Shown one piece after another: positions 1-8,700 of a stretch of DNA of 50,385 nucleotides (position 1 is its first letter; every line of letters starts with the position of its first letter). The notes under the pieces were generated by a model. It saw only the letters and a list, made by a program, of their open reading frames with translations. It was not told the origin of the DNA and did not search any database. The stretch comes from Cytophagia bacterium (GTDB lineage Bacteria > Bacteroidota > Bacteroidia > Cytophagales > Spirosomataceae): NCBI GenBank assembly GCA_004293645.1, contig REAB01000078.1:1-50385 (forward strand), read 5' to 3'. Made by a program: the position numbers and the translations under genes.

Positions 1-92
1 AATTTTTCCGACTACATGTTTAGTGGGCAATATGCTTGTGGACTAATTTCTCAAAAACTGTCAACTACTTTGGAAGCAATATGAAAGATGCC
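1..92. mobile_element. Terminus of a mobile element cut by the window edge
   Basis: Bases 60-92 match one end of the 133-bp miniature element at 49801-49933. Both read gtcaactacttt, a variable spacer, then atgaa(a/g)gatgcc. Read on the minus strand, the element starts GGCATCTTTCAT at position 92. The bases just outside (93-100, ctattttt) would be its target-site copy, but the other end lies outside the window, so this cannot be confirmed. A 27-codon open frame from base 1 to a TGA at 82-84 may be the tail of a transposase or chance; I did not recognise it. Confidence 0.5.
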
Positions 93-109
93 CTATTTTT
101 AAGTTTTTT

Positions 110-415
110 ATGAACTACCCACAAGATATTACGCTCGTTGAGCTGCCATTTATACTACAAACGGCCACTTTGCCCATCGTGATAGACGTGCGCGAACCCT
201 GGGAATATGAGGAATTTAACGTGGGTGGGGTCAATATTCCGCTGGCCGACATCAGAGCGCGGCGCGATGAGCTGCGGCCTTTCCAGACGCTGGTGGTAGT
301 TTGCACAAATGGCACGCGCTCGCGCGTAGCCGCCAAAGACTACTGCCGCGCCGAAACCTTTAACGACAAACAAATCTATCATCTCAAAGGCGGCATATTG
401 GAAATGGAGGACTGA
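110..415 (+). CDS. Single-domain rhodanese-like sulfurtransferase
   Basis: 101 aa, the size of a stand-alone rhodanese domain (GlpE/PspE type). The N-terminal part has the family pattern [22 protein letters not shown] (residues ~24-45). The catalytic loop is CTNGTRS, with the persulfide-carrying Cys at about residue 65. No signal peptide is visible, so it is probably cytoplasmic and passes sulfane sulfur to thiol acceptors; the partner is unknown. It stands alone just inside a mobile-element end, with a heptad-repeat tract 12 bp after its stop. No clear ribosome binding site is seen, which is usual in this phylum. Confidence 0.85.
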   Translation: MNYPQDITLVELPFILQTATLPIVIDVREPWEYEEFNVGGVNIPLADIRARRDELRPFQTLVVVCTNGTRSRVAAKDYCRAETFNDKQIYHLKGGILEMED

Positions 416-426
416 GGAGGGGAAAA

Positions 427-552
427 GAGGTGAAAGGTGAAAGCGGGAAAGGTGAAAGGGGAAAGGGGAAAGGGGAAAGGGGAAAGGTGAAAGGTGAAAG
501 GTGAAAGGTGAAAGGTGAAAGGTGAAAGGTGAAAGCGGGAAAGGTGAAAGCG
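427..552. repeat. Heptanucleotide tandem tract (GGTGAAA / GGGGAAA type)
   Basis: About 18 consecutive 7-bp units mixing GAAAGGT, GAAAGGG and GAAAGCG, without loss of the 7-bp phase. Long open frames through it on the minus strand are by-products of the repeat and not genes. It lies between the rhodanese and an IS3-type remnant and is the longest of the period-7 tracts in this window. Confidence 0.9.
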
Positions 553-606
553 GTGTGAGATTGTCTAATTTTATTGCACACAAAACTATCTTAATTTTGT
601 GTTGCA

Positions 607-750
607 ATGGAAAAGAAAACAGGAAACAAAAAACATCGTAAATACGATGAAAATTTCAAGTCAGAAGCCTTGAAAATGACAAAAAGTCGAAGTGTAGCGG
701 AAGTCGCTCGAAGCATGGGGATAGGATAGGATTTGCTTTATAAGTGGCAT
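607..750 (+). pseudogene. Truncated IS3-family OrfA (HTH) remnant
   Basis: The frame from ATG 607 begins [20 protein letters not shown], then reads SVAEVARSMGIG, a stop (TAG, 727-729), and DLLYKWH in the same frame. This is the N-terminal helix-turn-helix of an IS3-family OrfA, which normally reads GIG-E-xLLYKW. The stop is therefore a single nonsense change of a Glu codon. Homology ends at about 750, exactly where the M48 peptidase gene ends on the other strand, so the rest of OrfA and all of OrfB are gone. The left end of the insertion sequence may start at TGTGAGATTG (554). Confidence 0.75.
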
Positions 751-1538
751 TATAGTGTTCGGTATTTGGCCATTGCTTCTTTGATTTTGATAACCCTGTT
801 TTCGGGGCTTGGGTGGGTGCTTTGAAACTCAGCGGGGCGGTCTTTTCCGCCTGCTTGCGCTAATATTTCTATTACTTCGAGCATGGCATCGGGGTTTCTA
901 CCCGTTTTGACCAAATATTTTACGCCAAAATCGTCGGCTTCCAGTTCGTCGTCGCGGCCATATTTGAGGTTCATCAAGTTGGCTACGTATTGGGTAATGT
1001 AAGCACTGCCGCTCGGCGAGTTGGGGTCGGACATGGCCGCCGATGCCGCCCCCGCCAAGCCCGATACCAATTCTTGTTTGGCCATTTGTTGAGCCGAGTG
1101 CCGCCCAATAACATGGCCTATTTCGTGGCCGAGTACGCCCGCCAACTGGTCTTCGGTTTTGAGTCTTTTGAGCAAACCCATCGTAATAAACACCTGCCCG
1201 CCTGGAATAGCAAAAGCGTTGATGGTTTCGGGGTCGGCCAAGAGGTGAAACTGAAACTGATAAGGCGATTCGCCTGCTTCGGTGTTGCCGATGATACTCT
1301 CGCCGATGCGCTTTACAAGCTCACGGGCGCGGGGGTCGTTGTGTAGGCCACCGTACTCTGCCGCCATTTGGGGCGCACTTTGCAAACCCAGTGCCACTTC
1401 TTCTTGCGGGGTCATGCTTACCTGTTGTTTGCGCCCCGTTACGGGGTTTACTTGGGTTTTGCTGTAATAACCAATCAAGGCCACTGCGCCCATAATGAGG
1501 GCGATAAGCAAGCGGCCGCCAATGCGAGAACGTTCCAT
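750..1538 (-). CDS. M48-family zinc metallopeptidase, membrane anchored
   Basis: 262 aa. It has a short N-terminal membrane segment (residues ~8-25), then a periplasm-facing M48 catalytic domain. The zinc motif is HEIGH at residues 138-142, and the third ligand is expected in DELEADDFG (E200). The conserved start NAFAIPGGQVFITMGLL is at ~107-123. A C-terminal STHPSPENR motif fits the M48C / YggG-LoiP type that degrades misfolded envelope proteins. It is transcribed away from nupC with a heptad repeat just upstream of its start. The stop abuts an IS3 remnant but the protein looks complete. Confidence 0.9.
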   Translation of the reverse strand: MERSRIGGRLLIALIMGAVALIGYYSKTQVNPVTGRKQQVSMTPQEEVALGLQSAPQMAAEYGGLHNDPRARELVKRIGESIIGNTEAGESPYQFQFHLLADPETINAFAIPGGQVFITMGLLKRLKTEDQLAGVLGHEIGHVIGRHSAQQMAKQELVSGLAGAASAAMSDPNSPSGSAYITQYVANLMNLKYGRDDELEADDFGVKYLVKTGRNPDAMLEVIEILAQAGGKDRPAEFQSTHPSPENRVIKIKEAMAKYRTL

Positions 1539-1551
1539 TTGAGTAATGTGT

Positions 1552-1586
1552 TATGATGTATGGTATATGATGTATGGTGTATGAGG
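1552..1586. repeat. Heptanucleotide tract (TATGATG/TATGGTR) before the M48 start
   Basis: Five consecutive 7-bp units: TATGATG, TATGGTA, TATGATG, TATGGTG, TATGAGG. The tract begins 13 bp upstream of the M48 start codon at 1538 and would lie in its 5' untranslated region. Confidence 0.85.
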
Positions 1587-1593
1587 AGTGTGT

Positions 1594-2838
1594 TTATCCA
1601 AATAATAAGCCTGCGATGGTGGCCGACATATAACTGGCTAATGTGCCAGCTATGAGGGCTTTAACGCCTAATTTGGCCAAATCTGAGCGGCGCGTGGGGG
1701 CCAATTCGCTGATGCCTCCCACTTGAATGGCAATAGAACTAAAATTGGCAAAACCACAAAGCGCGAAACTGGTAATGACGAGCGTTTTGGGGTCGAGGGT
1801 GTCTTTTACTTTGACCATGTCTAAGTAGGCCACAAACTCGTTTATCACCATTTTGGTGCCCATCAACGAGCCCGACACTTCGATGTCTTTGAGCGGAACG
1901 CCCATAGCCCACGCAAAAACGGAGAATAATTTGCCCAACAAAAATTTGAAACTCAATTCAGGGAAAGCCATCAAGCCACCCGCTTTTCCTAAGATAAAAT
2001 CCAACAGGCCAATCAGCGCAATGAAGCCAATGAGCATGGCCACGACGTTAAAACCTACTTTGAGACCCTCGCTGGCACCCGCCGCAATGGAGTCGAGGAG
2101 GTTGGCGTGGTTTTTTTTGATGTCCAATTTTACTACGCCGCCCGTTTCGGAAGGTTCGGTTTCGGGAAACATGATTTTGGCAATGACCAACGCCCCGGGC
2201 GCAGCCATCAAACTGGCCGCAATCAAGTAAGAAGCAGGTACGCCAAATTTGATATAAGTGGCCATAACGCCCCCCGCAATGCAGGCAAAACTCCCCGTCA
2301 TGGAGGCCATGAGTTCGGAGTTGGTCATGCCTTTGAGGTAAGGTTTTATCATGATTTGGGCTTCTACTTGTCCCACAAATGCGCTGGCTACGTTAGAGAG
2401 TGCCTCGGCCCCGCTTACACCCATGAGTTTTTTCATGATTTTTGCCAAAACCGCCACTACGCGCTGCATGAGCCCAATGTGGTAGAGAATATTGACCAAA
2501 ACCGCCACAAAAATAATGGTAGGAATGATGCTAAAAAAGAAGATAAAGCTGTTTCCTTCGCCAAATACTTTACCCAACAATTGCGGTTTTACGAGCGGAC
2601 TGAACACAAACTCCGCTCCTTTGTCAGAAAAACTGAGTACCTTTTGCACCGCTTGCCCCAGCCAATTGAAAATTTGGCGCCCTATTTCGGTTTTGAGGAT
2701 AAAAACTGCAAAGCCAAATTGCATGGCCAAACCCACCCCAACGGTGCGGTAATTAATGGCTTTTCGATTGTTTGACATCGCAAAAGCGATGCCCAAAATA
2801 AGGGCGATTCCAATGAGTCCAGTAAAGCGTTCCATCAA
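1594..2838 (-). CDS. nupC: Concentrative nucleoside transporter (CNT family)
   Basis: 414 aa, the usual size for bacterial CNT proteins, with many hydrophobic segments. Family signatures are SAFVGQVEAQIMIKPYL (~residues 152-169), SFACIAGGVMATYI, the KMVINEFVAYL block and SFALCGFANFSSIAIQVGG near the C-terminus. It should import nucleosides by cation symport across the inner membrane. The start may be Met1 or Met2. It sits between the M48 peptidase and clpS on the same strand; the wide spacing and its own promoter-like element suggest an independent unit. Which nucleosides or ions are used cannot be read from sequence. Confidence 0.93.
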   Translation of the reverse strand: MMERFTGLIGIALILGIAFAMSNNRKAINYRTVGVGLAMQFGFAVFILKTEIGRQIFNWLGQAVQKVLSFSDKGAEFVFSPLVKPQLLGKVFGEGNSFIFFFSIIPTIIFVAVLVNILYHIGLMQRVVAVLAKIMKKLMGVSGAEALSNVASAFVGQVEAQIMIKPYLKGMTNSELMASMTGSFACIAGGVMATYIKFGVPASYLIAASLMAAPGALVIAKIMFPETEPSETGGVVKLDIKKNHANLLDSIAAGASEGLKVGFNVVAMLIGFIALIGLLDFILGKAGGLMAFPELSFKFLLGKLFSVFAWAMGVPLKDIEVSGSLMGTKMVINEFVAYLDMVKVKDTLDPKTLVITSFALCGFANFSSIAIQVGGISELAPTRRSDLAKLGVKALIAGTLASYMSATIAGLLFG

Positions 2839-2878
2839 ATTTAATAAGCGTAAACAATAAACAAAGGGGCAAAGTAGT

Positions 2879-2905
2879 CAAAATTAAAGCCATTTTGATT
2901 GCCAA
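2879..2905 (-). promoter_or_regulatory. Bacteroidota-type promoter for the nucleoside transporter
   Basis: On the minus strand, TTG is followed 16 bp later by TAATTTTG, matching the phylum -7 consensus TAnnTTTG. The start codon is about 40 bp downstream. The spacer is slightly short, so this is a prediction only. Confidence 0.4.
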
Positions 2906-2944
2906 CCGTGTTTTATTTTCTAAAAATATGTAAAACGAAAAAGA

Positions 2945-3232
2945 TTACATGATCTGGGCCGAGATACCACGCCGACAAATTTCTTGGCGCATGGAGGCCA
3001 GCTCTTCAAATGTACCATTTTTGACGGCGCACTTGCCTTTGTAATGAATCAGTAATGTGCATTGCTCGGCTTGTTCGGGCGTGTGGCTGCACACTTCCAT
3101 GAGGGTGTCTATGACATAATCGAAGGTGTTTACTTCGTCGTTGAATACCATCAAGCGGTGCAAATCGGTGATTACAATTTCTTCAATTACTTCGTCTATT
3201 ACGTCTATTTCGGGCGAGTTGAACAACTGCAT
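2945..3232 (-). CDS. clpS: ATP-dependent Clp protease adaptor ClpS
   Basis: 95 aa from the Met at 3232. An upstream in-frame start would add 20 residues with no family match and would overlap the promoter, so I use the internal Met. The ClpS core begins at LMVFNDEVNTFDYVIDTL, with the conserved Asn-Asp pair that binds N-degron substrates, followed by EQAEQCTLLIHYKGKC with the conserved His. It hands N-end-rule substrates to a ClpA-type ATPase. No clpA or clpP is nearby. It is divergent from the sodium:solute symporter, with which it shares a 110-bp control region. Confidence 0.88.
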   Translation of the reverse strand: MQLFNSPEIDVIDEVIEEIVITDLHRLMVFNDEVNTFDYVIDTLMEVCSHTPEQAEQCTLLIHYKGKCAVKNGTFEELASMRQEICRRGISAQIM

Positions 3233-3258
3233 GGTGAAAGTTTTGTTGATTTTGTTAG

Positions 3259-3289
3259 CAAATTTACGGGAAAGTATGCTTCTTGACAA
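3259..3289 (-). promoter_or_regulatory. Bacteroidota-type promoter for clpS
   Basis: On the minus strand, TTG (3289-3287), a 20-bp spacer, then TAAATTTG (3266-3259) fit the TTG-N17-23-TAnnTTTG consensus well. The clpS start lies 26 bp downstream, which supports the shorter protein start. Confidence 0.55.
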
Positions 3290-3298
3290 CACAAAACC

Positions 3299-3306
3299 TA
3301 AATTTG
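3299..3306 (+). promoter_or_regulatory. -7 element for the sodium:solute symporter
   Basis: TAAATTTG matches the TAnnTTTG consensus and lies 36 bp before the ATG at 3343. A well-spaced -33 TTG is not visible. It is back to back with the clpS promoter, so the two may compete or be co-regulated. Confidence 0.4.
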
Positions 3307-3342
3307 TACAGTATTATTCTGTTGTTCTAAACCTTCCTGCTC

Positions 3343-4809
3343 ATGAGTCCGTTTGTTGCCCTCACTATTCTCATTATTTATTTTAGTGTTTTAATTGCCA
3401 TCTCCATTTATACGTCCAAAGGAGCCGACACCAACACTTTTTTTACGGCCAACAAGCAGTCGCCGTGGTATTTGGTGGCCTTTGCCATGATTGGCACGTC
3501 GCTGTCGGGGGTTACGTTTATTTCGGTGCCTGGCGCGGTGGGCAACATTCAGTTTTCTTATTTCCAGGTTATATTGGGCAACGTGGTGGGCTATATTTTT
3601 GTGGCTACGGTGCTGATGCCGCTCTATTATCGGCTCAATTTGGTGTCTATTTACAGCTATTTGGAGCAGCGATTTGGCTTTTGGGCGTACAAAACAGGCT
3701 CGGCTTTTTTCTTGATTGCCCGCACGTTGGGGTCGGCGGTGCGGCTTTATATTGCCGCCCAAGTGTTGCAAATTGCGCTCTACAACGGCCTCGGTATTCC
3801 GTTTGAAGTGTCGGTGCTTATTACCATTGGCCTTATCTGGATTTATACTTTTAAGGGCGGTGTCAAAACCATTATCATTACCGATACCCTCCAAACCACG
3901 TTTTTGGTAGCTGCCGTGATGCTCACCATTTACCTCATTTCGGCGGAGTTGAACTTCTCTTTTGGCGACTTGGTGTCGTCGGTAGCCAACGACCCCAAGT
4001 CGCGCATTTTCTTTTTTGACGATTTAAAAGACGACAAATATTTTTGGAAAAAATTCATTTCGGGGGTGTTCATTGCCATCACCATGACGGGCATGGACCA
4101 AGATTTGATGCAAAAAAACTTGACTTGCAAAAACATTGGCGAAGCCCAAAAAAATATGTTTTCGTTTACGGCTACCTTTGTGGTGGTCAATCTGATGTTT
4201 TTGAGCTTGGGCGTGTTGCTTTATCAATATGCTCAAAAAGAGGGCATTGCCCTACCTACCCGCACCGACGAACTATACCCCATGCTGGCTTTGCAGCACT
4301 TTGGCGTAAACGAAGGCACGGCGGGCTTGCTGGTGGCCATTACGTTTTTGATTGGCATCACGGCGGCCACTTACGCCAGTTCAGACTCTGCCCTCACGGC
4401 TTTGACTACCTCTTTTTGCATTGACTTTATGAACGTGGCTACCAAAACCGAAACCGAGCGCGCCCGCATCAAGCATTGGGTACACATTGGTTTTTCGTTG
4501 TTGTTTTACGTCGTTATTTTGTTGTTCAACCAGCTCAATAGCAAGGAAGTAGTTACGGCGGTGTTCGACATTGCGGGTTATACCTACGGCCCCCTGTTGG
4601 GGCTTTTTGCTTTTGGCCTCTACACCAGCCGCCAAGTCCGCGACCGATTTGTGCCGTTTGTGTGTGTGTTGGGGCCGTTGCTCACCTACGTACTCAATCA
4701 AAACTCGCAGGAGTGGTTTGGGGGATATAAAATTGGTTTTGAGCGATTGATTCTCAACGGGTTCTTGATATTTTTGGGGCTGTGGGCCATTTCGGAGAAA
4801 AAGAAATAA
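3343..4809 (+). CDS. Sodium:solute symporter (SSS family)
   Basis: 488 aa with about 13 hydrophobic segments. The N-terminus (residues ~1-70) has the SSS pattern of a first helix, then NTFFTANKQSPWYLVAFAMI and GTSLSGVTFISVPGAV, the region that lines the first sodium site in this family. A second signature, GITAATYASSDSALTAL, at ~340-356 carries the Ser-rich Na2-site helix. Length and order are normal. The solute (sugar, organic acid, sialic acid or other) cannot be assigned from the sequence. It is probably monocistronic: upstream is divergent clpS, downstream a GC-rich repeat and a toxin-antitoxin pair. Confidence 0.9.
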   Translation: MSPFVALTILIIYFSVLIAISIYTSKGADTNTFFTANKQSPWYLVAFAMIGTSLSGVTFISVPGAVGNIQFSYFQVILGNVVGYIFVATVLMPLYYRLNLVSIYSYLEQRFGFWAYKTGSAFFLIARTLGSAVRLYIAAQVLQIALYNGLGIPFEVSVLITIGLIWIYTFKGGVKTIIITDTLQTTFLVAAVMLTIYLISAELNFSFGDLVSSVANDPKSRIFFFDDLKDDKYFWKKFISGVFIAITMTGMDQDLMQKNLTCKNIGEAQKNMFSFTATFVVVNLMFLSLGVLLYQYAQKEGIALPTRTDELYPMLALQHFGVNEGTAGLLVAITFLIGITAATYASSDSALTALTTSFCIDFMNVATKTETERARIKHWVHIGFSLLFYVVILLFNQLNSKEVVTAVFDIAGYTYGPLLGLFAFGLYTSRQVRDRFVPFVCVLGPLLTYVLNQNSQEWFGGYKIGFERLILNGFLIFLGLWAISEKKK

Positions 4810-4820
4810 AGGTCAACCGA

Positions 4821-4880
4821 CGCTCCCCCGACTTGCAGTCAGCGGGGTAATGGGTAGCATCTGCGACGCGCACAACGAAC
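4821..4880. repeat. Left copy of GC-rich repeat flanking the toxin-antitoxin pair
   Basis: Shares CTCCCCCGAC, a GTC(A)GGGG block, ATGGGTAG/ATGGTATAG and TGCGACGCGCA with 5557-5625 in the same order and orientation. This copy is the more degenerate. It falls between the symporter stop and the antitoxin promoter. Confidence 0.6.
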
Positions 4881-4901
4881 AATAAATGACTTGATTCTTG
4901 T

Positions 4902-4909
4902 TATCTTTG
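4902..4909 (+). promoter_or_regulatory. -7 element for the toxin-antitoxin operon
   Basis: TATCTTTG matches TAnnTTTG and lies 29 bp before the antitoxin ATG at 4939. No good -33 TTG at proper distance is seen, as expected if the antitoxin complex autoregulates a weak promoter; that last point is inference. Confidence 0.45.
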
Positions 4910-4938
4910 TAACGTATCATTCAATAAAATGTACAATC

Positions 4939-5154
4939 ATGAATAGCACCATGCTTATAGAAGTAACCAACCAAAAAGTAATCGGGCTTTTGCGAGAGTT
5001 GGAAGAACTAAGTTTAATTAAGGTATTGAAAAGTAATATTGCCCCCACAACAACCAAACTTTCTAAAAAGTACAAGGGGGTTTTTACTAAAACCGAAGCG
5101 CAGCATTTTGAGCAACATACCCAGCAAATGCGTACAGAATGGGACAATACCTAA
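4939..5154 (+). CDS. Antitoxin of a VapBC-like pair
   Basis: 71 aa. An upstream TTG start would add 16 residues but would overlap the predicted -7 element, so I use ATG 4939. The sequence opens MLIEVTNQKVIGLLRELEEL, then LIKVL and a charged tail (KLSKKYKGVF...). This is the pattern of small Bacteroidota antitoxins preceding PIN toxins: an N-terminal dimerising segment and a C-terminal toxin-wrapping tail. It overlaps the toxin start by 16 bp, implying translational coupling. It probably neutralises the toxin and represses its own operon (family knowledge). Confidence 0.75.
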   Translation: MNSTMLIEVTNQKVIGLLRELEELSLIKVLKSNIAPTTTKLSKKYKGVFTKTEAQHFEQHTQQMRTEWDNT

Positions 5155-5522
5155 TTGATAACAATGCCATTTCAGGTTTTCTTGCCGAAACACTATCCGC
5201 AAATGGTATGGCTGTGATGTCAGAAGCGATAGATCAAACTCCCATTATTTCCGTTATTACGGAGATTGAAGCCCTTTCTTGGGTTCACGATGACAAAGGG
5301 AAAGAACAAATTATCAAATCTTTTGTAAATGATTCGATTGTTATATCGCTCACACCAGAGATAGTGGCCTGTTGCGTGCGCATACGCAGAAACCGCAAAA
5401 TGAAAACGCCAGATGCTATTATTGCAGCTACAGCTTTGGTTCATAATCTTACGCTTATTACCAATGACAGCGGATTTGATAAAGTAGCAGGTTTAAAATA
5501 CTTGAATCCCTACCTTATTTAG
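5139..5522 (+). CDS. PIN-domain toxin (VapC-like ribonuclease)
   Basis: 127 aa, typical of VapC toxins. The acidic metal-binding set is visible: D7 in YLIDNNAI, E44 in VITEIEAL, D92 in KTPDAIIAATA and D110 in LITNDSGF. The family acts as a Mg-dependent endoribonuclease on tRNA or rRNA when the antitoxin is degraded; the target here is unknown. The start overlaps the antitoxin gene. The pair is an independent cassette between two related GC-rich repeats and is the only clear toxin-antitoxin system in the window. Confidence 0.88.
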   Translation: MGQYLIDNNAISGFLAETLSANGMAVMSEAIDQTPIISVITEIEALSWVHDDKGKEQIIKSFVNDSIVISLTPEIVACCVRIRRNRKMKTPDAIIAATALVHNLTLITNDSGFDKVAGLKYLNPYLI

Positions 5523-5556
5523 TTGGTTTTGTGCTGAATTCTTGGCTTAGAAACGA

Positions 5557-5625
5557 TGCTCCCCCCGACCCTCCGACTGCAAGTCGGGGGACGATGGTAT
5601 AGAGTTTGCGACGCGCATACGCCGA
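5557..5625. repeat. Right copy of GC-rich repeat flanking the toxin-antitoxin pair
   Basis: Better-preserved copy of the repeat at 4821-4880. It contains an internal hairpin, CCCCCGAC (5562-5569) with GTCGGGGG (5583-5590), followed by the shared ATGGTATAG and TTTGCGACGCGCA blocks. The copies share order and orientation, so they are direct repeats bracketing the cassette. Confidence 0.65.
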
Positions 5626-5662
5626 TTCATATAAAAATCCCCCATCTTGCTCAATTGATGGC

Positions 5663-5699
5663 ACAAAAAAAGACCCGATTTTGGCGGGTCTTTTTTTGT
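5663..5699. terminator. Bidirectional intrinsic terminator
   Basis: A perfect 15-bp stem, ACAAAAAAAGACCCG (5663-5677) with CGGGTCTTTTTTTGT (5685-5699), and a 7-nt loop. The A and T runs provide U-tracts in both directions. It separates the convergent toxin gene (+) and DUF11 surface protein gene (-). Confidence 0.9.
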
Positions 5700-5708
5700 G
5701 GAACTAAG

Positions 5709-8700
5709 TTACTTGATTGGCTTACCACCTTTTTTGGTTTGTTTAATCACAAACGGCACGCAAATATCGGGCGGGCAGCAGTCGGCCACTATGACTTCGA
5801 TGGGGCAGCAGCCTTCGGCGGGGCAGTCGCCGAGGGTTGCCGTAAACCGATAAACACCTGATTTAGAGATTAGTAGTGTATTTCCTGTGGCCGTAAATGA
5901 GGCATCGTTGTCTTTGATCCATCTCACGGTTCCGTAGGTGTTTGGTACGCGCACTTCAATTTCTTCGCCCGTACAAAGCGAAATAGGCACCGAGAAACAT
6001 TCGCGGTCGAGGTCGTCTTCGCCGTCTTTTTCGTTGCAGGGCGTTGAGTCTTCGTCTTTTTCGTTCATGGTACAAATCTCGGCGGTATTAAACCACACTC
6101 CCTGCGCCACTACTTTGGCCGAAATCAACAGCGTAACGGTGTCGCCCACGGCCAACTCGCCAATGGTCCAGATTTTGGTGGTGGGGTTGTAATTGCCAAA
6201 AGCGGTGGTATGAGTTGAGTAAACTACTCCCGCGTTGAGGGCATCTTTTACCGACACGCCCGTGGCTTTACCCTGGCCTTCGTTCCATACTTTTAGGGTG
6301 TAGGTAATATTGTCGCCAACTGCCGCTTTTTTCTTGCTAATAGACTTGCTCAATGCCAAGTCGTAGGTAGTGCCATTGCACACTTTAAATGTGGGTTTGG
6401 GGGCTGAACCAGTTTCAGTGCAACCCTTTGCGTCAGTTACGAAAATAATGAAGTCGCCGGTCGTTTTGAGGGTTAATTGTGTAACGGCCCCACTACCCGA
6501 CGCATTATTGATGGTTTGGAGTATGCCTTGTGGATTGGACCCACTGCCTGCCGTCGTAATACCCGTGGCCACTACTATCTTGAAACTACCCGAAGAAGTA
6601 ATTCTAACGTTTACCTTGAAAGTGCTATCGCCTTGGCACGCCTCAACGGCCTCGGTGGTAAATTTGGGCAAAGGATTCAAGGTATAAGTTTTTAAAGCAG
6701 CAGGGATCACGCAGGTTGTATTCGTTGGGAAGTTCTTAAGAATGGCGTACACGTAATACGTAACGGGCGTAGTACCCGTATTGGCTGGTAACAATTGTCT
6801 GCCAAAACCCGGCAGGTTGTCGCCCAAGGTGGCGATGCTATCTGAGGCAGGCAAGCGCATGGCAATGAGCGTACCACCTACGTAAGGCGTGCCAGTAGGA
6901 GCTGTGAAATATACAAACCGAACTGAGTCGCTTGGCGTTGAGGTCTTGACTCTCATGGGCGCACCCAACGACAAGTATGTTGTTCCCGAACAGGCTTCGT
7001 CGGCGCTGCCGCCTATCAGCCTCAGTTGGGGACAATTATTGGGTTGGCAAAGGGTTGGCGTGATGGTTACGCTGGTATCTTTTGAACAGCCCGCGCCGCT
7101 AAATACCCGAATGTAATAAGTGGTGCTGGGGGTGCTATTGGCAATATTTTGGGCAATTGTAGTAGGCAATGCTTTAATGGTGTCGCTGCCGGTGGCGGTA
7201 GTTGGCAACGTACCAAAACCCGTTGTGTTAAATCTGTAGCGATTGCCCACCGCAGCAGTTGTAATTCTAACACTACCGTTGTTTAAAGGCGTAATACCTT
7301 GACAAGCAGGGTTTTGGGCGGTTATATTGAAGCTGGGTCTGGGCGCTATGCTAACGGTTACTCTCAAGCCACTACTTTTGCAAATTGGGTTGGCATTGCT
7401 CACGCAGGCTACGTAATAGTCGGTGTTTTGTATTAAGTTGGGGGTTAAAAACGAATTACCCGAACCCACTTCGGTGCTTAGACCTACGTTGCTGTACCAC
7501 TTGACTGTTGTACCTGCCGCGCAGCCCGCCGCCGTGAGCGTAGTAGCCGTACCCGCACAAATGGCAGCAGCCTGAGCAGTTGGATTGCTAATAACAGGGC
7601 AGTTACAGTCTGGTTTATTGATAACCAATCGTCTTCTGCAACCGTCCAAGGTAGCCGTAATGGTGTATTGCGAAGTATCTGCGCCAACTGTTATTACAAA
7701 ACTCGTACCACTTCCGCTTATTGTACCCGCATTTGAGGTAATGACCGCGCCGTTGGTGGTGGTAATGGTAGTAACATATTTTGAGTTATTTTGCGAACAA
7801 ACCGAGGACACCAACACCAAGTCGGGCGCGGGTTTTAGCGTTATTTTGACGGTGTCTGTCCCCGTGCATCCCGTGGCGGTTTCGGTTGCTTCTACTATAT
7901 AATTGGTGTTTTGAGTAGGCGCTACCGAAATTCTGGCGGTTCTGTCGCCCGTACTCCACGAATAGGTAAAGTCAGTGATGTTGGTGTAGCCAAAAGTGAG
8001 TGTTGTGCCTGGGCAAGAGGGCGCAAGATTGATAGGGGGCAAAGTAATCAAGCGGCGTTGTATGCGAATGGTATCTTCGCAAGTAGCTCCGTTTCTCAAG
8101 ACAAACCGATAAAACCCTGCCTTGGTTAAGCCGCTAATTGCTCCTTGCTGGGTAATGCTGGCCGTTGCCGTTTCGGCTGGAATACTTGGATTGGTGAACG
8201 ACAAAAACGACCATGTTTCGCCCTGACCTGCGGGCGTTACGGTGGTTGTGTTGTTGCACACTATTTTATTTTCGCCCGCGTTTGGTTTGGGGCTTACCGT
8301 TATTACTGCCGTATCTCTGGCCACACAACCCGATGTTCTGGAGGTAACAACGACGGTATATGGGGTAGTTTGGGTTGGTCTTACGCTGATGGTAGCGGTG
8401 GTTGCGCCCGTACTCCACAAATAATCCACATTGCTAAGTCCCTGAAAACCAAACGTTACTGTGGTGCCTGGGCAAATGGTATTGTCGGGCAATGTAGCAA
8501 TTGTCAAGTTGGCTCTGGTTACGATTATGGTGTCGCTGCAAGTGGCATCTTGACCGCTTCTTAACAAAAACCGATACGCACCAATTGTGTTCATATTGGT
8601 AGCTAAACCGCCTGCTGAAACAGAGGCCGTACTTCCGTTGCTGGAAGACAAAAAAGACCAATTTTGCCCCACACTTGGCGCAACCAATTGGGTGGAAGCG

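Noticed and set aside
1..84. Open frame NFSDYMFSGQYACGLISQKL... ending at 84
   Set aside because: It overlaps the terminus of a mobile element; only 27 codons are visible and no family is recognised, so it is not listed as a gene.
427..552. CRISPR array
   Set aside because: Units are 7 bp with no spacers; the array is a simple tandem repeat. No cas genes are present.
155..607. Long minus-strand frame rich in LSPFTFH repeats
   Set aside because: It is the translation of the 7-bp repeat at 427-552 plus the antisense of the rhodanese gene; no start signal or family match.
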